Part shown: piece after piece, positions 35,222 through 44,218 of the stretch
Position numbering within the stretch: position 1 is the stretch's first letter
Layout of the letters: the number at the start of each line of letters is the position of its first letter
Assembly: GCA_947561395.2 (NCBI GenBank)
Contig: OX387194.1
Span: 32,994,036 to 33,058,035, forward strand
DNA length: 64,000 nucleotides
From: Buxus sempervirens
Lineage: Eukaryota > Streptophyta > Magnoliopsida > Buxales > Buxaceae
Reading direction: 5' to 3'
The notes under the pieces: generated by a model
Seen by the model: only the letters and a program-made list of their open reading frames with translations
Databases searched by the model: none
Told to the model about the DNA's origin: nothing
Position numbers and translations under genes: made by a program

Positions 35222-35649
35222 GATAATCAATGTAAAATTTTTTGGGAGAGACGGAGAGATTGGGGAAGGGTTGCTGCTCCGAAAATTAGGGCGGCGGCCG
35301 AAGCTTGGGACTCGAATGGAGTCCATAAAAAATGCTTGGAAACTTGAAGAAGATCTCCAATACCAGGTGAGTGGCACTGTTTTAAAACCTGGGTTAGTTT
35401 ATTCGTAGATTTGGTTTCAATGAATGCATGGTTATTGAATGAATTATTCTCTGTTTTTGGGCAAAGACAGTCCAAAGGGTTTTTGTACAACAAATTTGGG
35501 GATAACTGAAAAGCATGTTAGATTAAATTCAAAATAGGTTTGAATGTGTTTTGGGGGTATTGGGAGACTAGAGAAGTAGTTACAGACTGGAAAAATTCGG
35601 CCAGAATAGGAGTTTTGGAATTAACAGAGACTTGAAAAACGCAGGGGGT

Positions 35650-35890
35650 AACTGCTCACTTGGCGCCCACTTCGGGAAGTAGGCGCATAGGAAAATTGAC
35701 CCGGCGCCGAGCTCGCACCCACTTGGCGCTCAGCTCGCACCGACTTAGATTTCTCGCGCCTATCTCGCGCCCACTCCACGCCGAGCTCGCGCCCACTTAC
35801 CCTCGAGTGAGCGCCTAACCTAGTTTTAACGATATAAGCTCCGCTCACTCGGCGCTCACCTGGCGCCCACTTCAGGAAGTGAGTGCCTAG
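35650..35890. repeat. GC-rich GCGCCCACTT / GAGCTCGCGCC array in LTR
   Basis: The words TTGGCGCCCACTTCGGGAAG, GCCGAGCTCGCGCCCACTT and CGGCGCTCACC recur. The block at its left end and the one at its right end (GCGCCCACTTCAGGAAGTGAG) resemble each other. It is homologous to 29740-29965 in reverse and to 40755-41010. Confidence 0.85.
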
Positions 35891-36221
35891 TCCGTTTTCT
35901 TGCTGAATCTCATAATTTAGTAAACCAAAGGGGATTTTGGATGCTAGAAGGTCTTTGATCACTTAGCAAAGTATTTGTTTACAACATTAGAGACAAAATT
36001 ACTTATGAGAACATTGAAGATAGATCCTGGAATTTCGTGAGAGCTTATGAGGTAGATATAGGGCAATATTTAGGTGATGTTCGGGATACCCAACACTGGG
36101 GCTTTATTTTAGTTCTTTGGATTATACACTGTACTGTACTTGATTGAGATTTATTAAATCCTGTTTCTTGATGGCAAGTTTTGAATTATGTTGCAAAGAT
36201 TATTTACTTGATTACTTGTGA

Positions 36222-36655
36222 GCCGATGTTCTGGTTGGAGCACTTGTGAGCTGATGTTCTGGTTGGAACACTTGTGTGAGTTGATGTTCTGGTTGGAACA
36301 CTTGTGTGAGTTGATGTTCTGGTTGGAACACTTGTGAGTTGATGTTCTGGTTGGAACACTTGTGAGCCGATGTTCTGGTTGGAACACTTGTGAGCTGATG
36401 TTCTGGTTGGAACACTTGTGTGAGTTGATGTTCTGGTTGGAACACTTGTGAGTTGATGTTCTGGTTGGAACACTTGTGAGTTGATGTTCTGGTTGGAACA
36501 CTTGTGAGCTGATGTTCTGGTTGGAACACTTGTGTGAGTTGATGTTCTGGTTGGAACACTTGTGTGAGTTGATGTTATGGTTGGAACACTTGTGAGTTGA
36601 TGTTCTGGTTGGAACACTTGTGAAGAATTACTGTTCTGGTTGGAACAATTTGTGA
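36222..36655 (+). repeat. Minisatellite, about 15 units of 27-31 bp
   Basis: The core GATGTTCTGGTTGGAACACT is repeated about 15 times, with the linker alternating between TTGTGAGTT, TTGTGAGCT and TTGTGTGAGTT. Unit lengths are not multiples of three, yet all three minus-strand frames stay open. The sister LTR at 28341 has three units and the one at 39828 has none recognisable. Confidence 0.95.
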
Positions 36656-36804
36656 TGTGCATACTGAAGGCGGTGTTTTATCGGCGATTTACCGGTTTTG
36701 GTTTAGTTTGTCCTGAATCCAGAGTCTAAGCTTAGTAATGTGATGCTTTTGTTTATTGGGGTAATGGCATGGCCATGGAGTGTTGCCACGACCGGTGTAG
36801 TGTA

Positions 36805-36925
36805 GCCAGATACCATGAGTAGGCCTGGTTGTCAGTGCCGATACCCTGAGTAGGCCAGCATTGGATGACGAAACCCTGAGTAGGCTGTCATTTCAGAGTA
36901 TCCGAAACCCTGAGTAGGCCGGAAC
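36805..36925 (+). repeat. CCTGAGTAGGCC mini-repeat array in LTR
   Basis: Four units carry CCCTGAGTAGGCC or its variant CCATGAGTAGGCC. It is homologous to 29036-29155 (reverse) and 41618-41738. Confidence 0.85.
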
Positions 36926-37169
36926 TGTGTACATGGAGGTGTGGAGGCAGCTCTGGCATGTGGATTAACCAATCAAATAATTGCATAACATTGACCCTGG
37001 TGGGAGTTCTTTGATATTTGACTTTGGCATATATATATATTAATGGATTGTGGTAACATTAGGGTTTCTCTTATTGGTTTCACCGAAGTCTTGCTTACTT
37101 GCTCGTGTGTTTACCCGACTCATATTTTACAAATGGTAAATTGTATTTGAGCATGCATGTGTCACTCGC

Positions 37170-37187
37170 TGAGATATTCGTATCTCA
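37170..37187 (+). promoter_or_regulatory. Perfect 18-nt hairpin before a splice-acceptor-like CAG
   Basis: TGAGATA-TTCG-TATCTCA is a perfect inverted repeat with a 7-bp stem and a TTCG loop. A CATGCATG box lies about 10 nt upstream. After 23 nt comes a pyrimidine-rich tract ending in CAG (37211-37213). The same set is at 41977, 43741 and, inverted, at 28574. Confidence 0.8.
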
Positions 37188-37571
37188 TTCCCTCGTTATT
37201 GTTTGTTTTTCAGATACGTTGGAGAGCCGGTACTTGCGGGTTATGTACGGGGCCATGTGAGTTATTATGTTGGGGTTATTTTAGCGCACTCTGTTTCGCA
37301 GAAATTTTAGCTTCATGTTTTTCTTTACTCTGGTAGTGCGATCCTGTTAATTTTAGTAACCTCTGGATACGAGTTACGGGTTTTCTATGTGACTCGGATC
37401 TGGGGAGTTACAATCTCATTCAGTGTTAATTATGTGTATCAGTTTATGCAACCACCAATTGAACATCATTTTTCTATGTGTAAGCACCTCATTTCTGCGC
37501 TCCCAGAAAAACTAGAAATGCAAACCCTGGACAGAAAGTCAAACCCTAAGGGGTGAAAATTTGACTTTTTG

Positions 37572-38265
37572 ATCAAGTGAAAATTGGCCACCTCACCCTA
37601 TACCATTGGATAGAGAATCTCAACACGGTTCCAACGCAACTGAGTTTGCAGGAATCAGAATCTGGATGAAGGTTCTATGGGCGGTCAAACTTGAACAGAG
37701 CCAAAAATTGACTTTCTGCTAAAATCCGATCCAGAGGCCTACCCCTAGGTCACGGGATAGAGGGCTCCGATACAATTCTAACGCAACTAAGTTTGCCCAG
37801 ATCGGAGTCCGGATGAGGGTTCTGCGGGCTGTCAAACTTGAGGGGAGCCAAAAGTTGACTTTCTGCTAAAATCCGATCCAGATGCTTACCCCTATACCAT
37901 TGGATAGAGAATCTCGACACGGTTCCAATGCAATTGAGTTTGCAGGAATCGGAGTCCGGATGAGGGTTCTGCGGGCGGTCAAACTTGAGGGGAGCCAAAA
38001 GTTGACTTTCTGCTAAAATCCGATCCAGATGCTTACCCCTATACCATTGGATAGAGAATCTCGACACGGTTCCAACGCAACTGAGTTTGCAGGAATCGGA
38101 GTCCTAATGAAGGTTTTACGGGCGGTCAAACTTGAACAGAGCCAAAAATTGACTTTCTGCTAAAATCCGATCGAGAGGCCTACCCCTAGGTCACGGGATA
38201 GAGGGCTCCGATACAATTCTAACGCAACTAAGTTTGCTCAGATCGGAGTCTGGATGAAGAAAATA
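37572..38265 (+). repeat. 147-bp tandem repeat, about 4.7 units, two unit types
   Basis: Units start at about 37572, then 37719, 37866, 38013 and 38160, an exact 147-bp period marked by GACTTTCTGCTAAAATCCGA. Two variants alternate. Type A has ACCATTGGATAGAGAATCTC. Type B has GGTCACGGGATAGAGGGCTC. The order is A-B-A-A-B(partial). It lies in the U3 part of the LTR, before the TATA box. Confidence 0.92.
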
Positions 38266-38582
38266 TGAGCTGACGAAGTTTCCGAGCAGCAAAACCGGCA
38301 AACTGCGCACGTGGCAAAAAGCTGCACACGTGGCGAGTTGCGCAGGAAAATATCTCGGGGATCAAATCTGTAAATATCCGAATGTACGAAATATCCCAGG
38401 GACTAAATCTGTAAAAATCCGAGAATATCGGATTAAATCGAAAATGGCCAGGGACTAAATCTGAAAATTTCAGATTTCCCGACCGACGAGCGGCCGCATT
38501 AAATGATTTTTCATCATGCTGCCGCTCGCGCGGACGTGGCAAGCGGGTATGCGCTAAAGCGGATACCCCTTTTTTCCTTGCC

Positions 38583-38590
38583 TATATAAA
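38583..38590 (+). promoter_or_regulatory. LTR TATA box
   Basis: TATATAAA in GCCTATATAAACCGCGCG lies about 1.1 kb from the LTR start, after the 147-bp repeats. It is the likely element promoter. Confidence 0.6.
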
Positions 38591-39539
38591 CCGCGCGAGA
38601 TTTCGCGGAAAAGGTTGGAGGTTTTTGGTTTGGAAAAATTTAAGGTTGGAAGATTTTCGGATTGGGGAATTTTTCGGTGAAGTTTTTTTTCTTCTCTGGT
38701 TGGCTTTTGGTTTTCGGGAACCTCCTCTCCCGTGGCCTGACTTCCCTCCCTAGCTTCCCAAGCACCCGATCTTGCCTTCCTACCTCCTCTTCTCTCCTTC
38801 TCCTTCATTCTCCTACCAAAGACTGGATTGCGGTGGCTGTTGGAGAGGAAGCTCGCAGCGGCGTTTTCGCTTCGAGGAGGTCACACACTTCCACGAAAGG
38901 GCTAGGAACTTTTAGGTATTGTTCCCCACTAGCTTCTATGTCATATATATGAAAACTGGTTCTCTTGCATGATATTTGTGTAAGTATGTTATCCACCACT
39001 TTTCAAGTTGCTTCCACATGGGATCTCCCAGGCTACGGTTTTGGGGAATATCGGATTTGTAGTAAAAGGGAGTGTGTTCCCGGTTAAGTAAGTCTTTTGT
39101 ATCCCTGTAAACCCCCCTTCTCCTTCCTTTCTCCGAATGTCTGCATGCATGCACAGAGTTTAGGTACATGCGTAGGTGCAAAAATTAGGTTTCCATCTCA
39201 CGTAGGCGATCTCTGTTTGTTATTGTTTTTTTGTTGTTTTATTGCTTCCTAGACTTGCCAACATGCTCCCCTAACCCCTTGCCACCTACTGTCTCCTGCT
39301 TGTGCACCTTGAGCATGCTCCCATCACCCCCACTCCCCCTGCAGCTGTTAGTGCATTGTTTTTTCCATGATAATCGAGCTTCCTTGATTTGGAGTTGTGT
39401 GATGAAGTAGTTTAGATTAATTTGAACGCATGTTTAAGTGTCTCCGGGGATGCTAGAAGCACCTGGGAGGTGTTTCAGAGCTTAAAAAACCAGTCAGAAA
39501 TGGAGTTTGTGCAAAAACCAGAAGTTCGGGTTTCGCAGT

Positions 39540-39827
39540 GGGTATCCGCCGAGCTTGCGCCTAGCTTGCGCTGAGCTCGCGCGGAGCTCTTTTTGCATCC
39601 ACTCAGCTTGCGCTAAGCTCGCGCGAAGCTCGCGCATACTTCTTTTTGGGTGCGCTGAGCTCGCGCCCACCTCGCGGGCGGATCGTTTTTTTGGCATCCG
39701 CCAAGCTTCGCGTCTAGCTTGCGCTAAGCTCGCGCCTACCTATTTTTTGGGTGCGCTGAGCTCGTGCCTACCTTTTTTTGGGTGCGCTGAGCTCGCGCCT
39801 ACCTTTTTTTGGGTGCGCTGAGCTCGC
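39540..39827 (+). repeat. GAGCTCGCGC array in the long LTR, interrupted by insertion
   Basis: The word GGTGCGCTGAGCTCGCGCC and variants (AGCTTGCGCT, AGCTCGCGCGAAGCTCGCG) repeat about ten times, separated by T-rich spacers. The array resumes after the solo LTR at 42344-42440. It resembles arrays in the inserted LTR family itself. Confidence 0.85.
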
Positions 39828-40754
39828 TGTAAGACCCTGATTTTTGGTGAGTTATTTATTTATTTAGTTATTTATTTATTTATGTAGTTATTTATTTTGA
39901 TATATAAACTGTGTTTATCAGGTGATTTTTGTGGTTTGAGGGCTTAGCCCATACTCTTATGTACAGGCGTTATATAGCCATTTTTCTGGAAAATTATATT
40001 ATTATTAGTATTAAAAATATATATATATAGCTTGGGCACTTGTTAACCTAAGTGGCCGGAACATGTAGGATTTTTCAGTGGGCCAGCGTGCATGGGATCA
40101 AGGAAATGGGAGAGGGATCGAGCGGCGTATGTATCAAGGTAAGTATACTAAAAAGGGTAAGTAGGGTTTTGGGGTTTATGAGAATACGCGTACTATACTT
40201 ATGGAAACATTTTCGTTAGTCTGGATATCAGAGGAAGTGAGCGATTTCGGCTGGAGTGGCGATTAGGGCTCTGCTCGTGAAGAACAAGCATCGCAAGGGG
40301 TAAGAGACGGATTTTGGAGTTGAAGTTGAGTGGGTTATTTCTCTCTGCTCGAGACGAATTGTTTGGGTTGATTCTGTACTCGCGTGCGTGGCCGAAGTGG
40401 TGATCGGCCGAGGTTTTGCTATATTCTGGAATAAGTGCATTCATGTGAGTAGCACTGATTTACAACTGGGTTTTGTGTTTGATGTTTTCGTGAGCTTATT
40501 CTTATGCATGGTTTGTATTTTAAGTGATGTATGAGTTTTCTGGTTTTTTTCTGGTTTTCTGGAATGACATGAAACAGAGTCGGAGATTGAATTTTATCTT
40601 GAAATTAAAAGTGTTTAGATTAAATCCAAATATGGTTGGGAAGTCTTCTGGGAGTATTAGGAGGGTATTGGAGCAATAACAGACCGAAACAAACCAGCCA
40701 GAGTTATAGATCTCGAATTTACAGAGAACTGAAAATCGCAGGGGGTATCCGCGA

Positions 40755-41010
40755 ACCTGGCGCCCACTTGCGTTCACCTAGGAGGTAGGCGCCTAGTTAA
40801 AATCATTCCTACCGCCGAGCTCGCGCGAACCCGGCGCTCAGCTCGCGTGCACTCGAAAACTTGGCGCTCAGCTCGCGCAAACCTGGCGCTCAGCTCGCGC
40901 CTATCTCGCGCTCACTTAGCGTTGAGTGAGCGCAAGCTACATTTTACCCTATTTTTCTTACCGCCGACCGACGTTCACCTGGCGCCCACTTCAGGAAGTG
41001 AGCGCCTACC
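40755..41010. repeat. GC-rich GCGCTCAGCTCGCGC array in solo LTR
   Basis: GGCGCTCAGCTCGCGC occurs several times, with flanking GGCGCCCACTT blocks. It corresponds to 35650-35890 and 29740-29965. Confidence 0.85.
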
Positions 41011-41617
41011 CTATTATACTTACTGAAATGGAAATCTGATTTAGCCAAGAGTAATTGGGTGTCTTAAGGGTTAAACCACTTCACTATTCACTTGTTTGGG
41101 AACTTTGGGATCTACCTTGCCTATGAAAATATTAGAGGAAAATTTAGTGAACTTCTTAAAAGCTTCCAAGTTGAGTTTAGGTTATTTATGAGTGTTGTGC
41201 CGGATACCAAACCACTAAGAGTTACCAGTTACATTCACTCTGTTTTATACACTGTTTTGATTGAGGAGTTATTCTATTCTGGTTTCACTTGTTTGGAAAC
41301 TTTAAATGTATTGTAAGGATTTCCTTGGTATGAATGAATTGAGTTTTGTTTCCGAATGGCATGTGTTACGAAAATGAGAAAATGCTGAAAGTACTTGAGG
41401 TACTGCTTGGTCCAGAGGGACAGGTGATGAACTGTGATGGGTTTTACATGATGTGGAATGAATAGTTTTACTTTGATATTGGAATTGAGATTATACGATG
41501 TTTTACTGTTTTGGTCTAGCTTGTCCTGGATCCAGATGTTTAAGCTTAGTAATGTGATGTTATTGTTGGTTGTTGGAATTGCATGGCCTTGTGTGTTGCC
41601 ACGACCGGTGTAGAGCA

Positions 41618-41738
41618 GCCAGAAACCCTGAGTAGGCCTGGTTGTCAATGCAGAAACCCGGGGAGTAGGCCTGCATTGGATGACGAAACCCTGAGTAGGC
41701 CGTCATTTCAGAGTTCCGAAACCCTGAGTAGGCCGGAA
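41618..41738 (+). repeat. CCTGAGTAGGCC mini-repeat array in solo LTR
   Basis: Four units carry AAACCCTGAGTAGGCC with 12-16 bp linkers. The second has a small insertion (CCCGGGGAGTAGGCC). It is homologous to the arrays at 29036 and 36805. Confidence 0.85.
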
Positions 41739-41976
41739 CTGTGTACATGGAGGTGTGGAGTGTCTACTTGGCATGTTTAATTTATCAACTAAACGATAGT
41801 CATGACATTGACCAATCTATGTGTTGCCGTACTTAACTGAGATGTGATTTGTTTGATTTGAACAAGTGTTGGTTTGAACTTGGGAAACTGATGTTGGTTG
41901 TTTAACCGTATTGAGTGTTTGTCGATGCATAGTTTTAAGTTGTGATCAACTATTTCTGCATGCATGTGCTACTCGC

Positions 41977-41994
41977 TGAGATATTCGTATCTCA
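41977..41994 (+). promoter_or_regulatory. Perfect 18-nt hairpin before a splice-acceptor-like CAG
   Basis: TGAGATA-TTCG-TATCTCA again. A GCATGCATGTG block lies just upstream, and TTTGTTTGTTTTTCAG ends at 42019, with 22 nt between hairpin and CAG. Confidence 0.8.
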
Positions 41995-43591
41995 CTCCGT
42001 TGTTTTGTTTGTTTTTCAGATACTCGTGGTGAGGCGATTACTGGGGTAGATCCTGCTGAGGCTTATAGGGAGGAGGATTACTATTACCTTCCTTAGACTT
42101 GTAGGTTATCTTGTTATGAATTTGAGAACTTTGAATTATTGAGATGTATTAAAGTTTAATTGGGGTTGAACCATATGATTCTAGTTCAGTTTAAATGTTA
42201 CAAATTTGGATAAATGGAAATGTGCACTCTGTCAGGTTATAGCTAGATGATTATCCAGCGATCATAATTGATTAACGATCCTTGCCTAACCTCCGTGAGA
42301 CGTGTTATATCTTTATTGAACAACACGGATCCGGGGCGTTACACTCGCGCTCACCTCGCCCATGGGTGCTTTTTTTTTTTGCCGAATTTCGGTCTGCCCA
42401 GCCCGCGCTGACCTTGCGATAGTGCCTGAGGTCGGCGCATACTCCTAAAAATGCTGAATTGCCATATTTTTGAAAAAACCCAGAAATGCCCTTTACTGTA
42501 CCACGGGGGGCGAAGCCCCCCCGCACCCCCCAACCCCGTTGTTCGCCGCGCGTCCAACTTGTTCCTTGGTACGGGGCCCCGGGTCCCTCCCCTTGGACCC
42601 AGTATAATGAGCCAGTTTCTCCCTGACAAAGTGTCAATTTTGTATATTTTCTATGATTATTGTTGGATGTGAGTGCCATTTCTGAACATAGTGGGCCTTC
42701 CAACGGGGTCCACCCGGCCCAATGAACACAATGAAAGGTATGCATGCAACTTAATCAAGATAAGTAAAATTAACTGATTAAACCGGGCGGGCCAAACCTA
42801 AGGCGGTCCACCCGAACCAGACTTGTGAAATTGATGCATGAAATGCGTGGTTTGGCCGAAACCAAGGGCAAGGGCCTACCAGGCCCTCCAAAGCCCACCA
42901 ACCGAACCAAGGAAGGGTGCAAACCCTAACCTCTGGTAACTTGGGCTTACAAGCCCTAATCAGGAGTATGGGCCCCAAGCCCAGTGTCCAACCCATTTTT
43001 GGAAACTTAAAAAGATAAATCCACTAAATTATTTGGCCACCATGTGGGCCCACCCAATGGGCCCACAAACCGAACCGGCCCACTTTGCATGTAAAACACT
43101 TAATAATCCAACTTGAACCCCAAAACAAAATCAATGCACTTAACCAAAGCCCAAAGGGCCTCCTAGGATAGACCGAGGCCCACAAGGGTACACGGGCTTG
43201 ACTAAGCCCACCAAGGACACCTTGGGCCTTCCAACGGGGCTCATCCAACCAGACTCAGATTACCTAATTAATCAAGATAAAAGCAATTAAAGGGACTCAC
43301 ACCATTCAGGTGGTCCCGCCAGACTTAACCAAACTGCATATCGGATTAGGAATCGGGTGAGTCCAAAGTAAACTGACTCAAACCAGGATAAACCTAAGGG
43401 ACCCGTCACCCGACGGGGTGGACCTGGGTGTCTACGGACTTTCCCGGACCACAACCGAGACCCTACTTAGAATCTCAAAGCCGCAGAACAAAAGCCCTAA
43501 TAGACAAGGTTAGGCACCCAGGTGTCCGCCTGCACCCCATCAGTGGTGGCGACTCCGAATTTTCCCATGCCGCGTCTCCGACGCGCGCACA

Positions 43592-44127
43592 ATTCGAGCA
43601 TTGATTCAATGTTTGTTTTGTATCATGATTATTCGTTTAACTTATTGACTGTAATTACTCGCCTAGTTTACCGTGCATGAAACCACTGTTATTTTCCATA
43701 TATATATAAAACTAATTTTCCTCATGCATGTGTTACCTACTGAGATATTCGTATCTCACCCCTACTTTATATTCTATTTTTCAGGTCATCTTGGAGAGGA
43801 CGCCACGGGTTAGACAGATAGTGGGGTGAAGTCTAGAAATTCCATATGAATAGAGTTGGATAATTTTATATAGCTGTATTTATTTTATTGTAATAGATGA
43901 TTTTGCAGGATATTAAGAGTTAGTTAAATTTGTAGTTGCTTTTCATTTGATTAGTTAATGTAATAGGATGATTCAGTTTCTAATAAATGATTTAAGCTTC
44001 CTAGTACTCTGATAAATCTTAGTTCTTTATTTCCTTATATTTGAACTGATTGTAATGTACCACAAGTTAATGTCTTGATCCGAGTCAAAAAAAAAAAAAA
44101 AAAGAGACCCGGATTCAGGGCATTACA
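43592..44127 (+). mobile_element. 3' fragment of an LTR of the solo-LTR family
   Basis: This segment has the family's CATGCATG block, the perfect hairpin (43741-43758), a T-rich tract with CAG (43782-43784) and an end GGATTCAGGGCATTACA. Its 5' part is absent because it abuts the end of the long LTR at 43591. An A run at 44087-44103 is inside it. Confidence 0.75.
43741..43758 (+). promoter_or_regulatory. Perfect 18-nt hairpin before a splice-acceptor-like CAG
   Basis: TGAGATA-TTCG-TATCTCA is identical to the copies at 37170 and 41977, although the surrounding sequence differs. CAG follows after 23 nt. Confidence 0.8.
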
Positions 44128-44194
44128 AGGTTCCCCTAAACTGATCTATATCCTAAGAGTTGACTCTTGCTAACCAGGGTCCGACTAGGTTGAG

Positions 44195-44215
44195 GGATCC
44201 CCAGTGGAGTTGCCA
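44195..44215 (-). other. Primer-binding site of a second minus-strand element
   Basis: On the minus strand TGGCAACTCCACTGGGGATC follows the LTR end by three bases. It is the same priming type as at 31251-31268. Confidence 0.7.
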
Positions 44216-44218
44216 AGC

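Larger units (their letters stand above)
34843..37412 (+). mobile_element. Solo LTR, 2570 bp, TSD ATCTC, inserted in a Copia fragment
   Basis: It begins TGTGAAACCCCAG and ends CGGATCTGGGGAGTTACA. Perfect duplications ATCTC lie at 34838-34842 and 37413-37417. The TATA box is at 35214. Internal blocks in order are a GC-rich array, an expanded minisatellite, the CCTGAGTAGGCC array, a CATGCATG box and an 18-nt hairpin followed by CAG. It shares all of these with the oppositely oriented LTR at 28341. Non-coding. Confidence 0.93.
34731..37478 (+). pseudogene. Copia reverse-transcriptase fragment, split by a solo LTR
   Basis: Codons of the Copia RT thumb region read HHYRSLVGALQYLTLTRPDI up to 34842. 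They resume after the inserted LTR as FSVNYVYQFMQPPIEHHF, ending at 37478. Both parts are in one frame once the LTR and one copy of its 5-bp duplication are ignored. The fragment starts against the CACTA remnant and stops at the next LTR, so it is only about 55 codons. No other domain of this element is nearby. Confidence 0.85.
39828..42343 (+). mobile_element. Solo LTR, 2516 bp, TSD CTCGC
   Basis: It starts TGTAAGACCCTG and ends GGATCCGGGGCGTTACA. Perfect duplications CTCGC are at 39823-39827 and 42344-42348. The family-specific GC-rich array (40755-41010), CCTGAGTAGGCC array (41618-41738), hairpin (41977-41994) and CAG are all present. The target was a GC-rich array very like its own. Non-coding. 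Confidence 0.93.
37479..43591 (+). mobile_element. Long LTR (about 3.6 kb) split by a solo LTR
   Basis: It begins TGTAAGCACCTC directly after Copia codons and ends GACGCGCGCACA. Its last 200 bp (GTTAGGCACCCAGGTGTCCG, GTGGCGACTCCG) match, in reverse, the end of the minus-strand LTR at 44219. After removing 39828-42343 and one target duplication it is about 3.6 kb. Contents in order are a 147-bp tandem repeat, a TATA box (38583), a GC-rich array (39540-39827 continuing at 42344-42440) and GGGCCC-rich sequence. No primer-binding site follows the end and no 5-bp duplication was found, so the junctions are probably rearranged. Confidence 0.65.

Noticed and set aside
36222-36655. Could the regular repeats be a CRISPR array?
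   Set aside because: Units are contiguous, there are no unique spacers of constant length and no cas genes, and the DNA is plant nuclear.
36154-36662. Three overlapping minus-strand open frames of 115-152 codons with repeats of the NQN/PEH type
   Set aside because: They are the three readings of one minisatellite that lacks stops. Unit lengths are not multiples of three and the sequence lies inside a non-coding LTR.
42305-42996. Trp/Gly-rich open frames on the minus strand
   Set aside because: GGGCCC-rich LTR sequence lacks stops by composition; no family resemblance.
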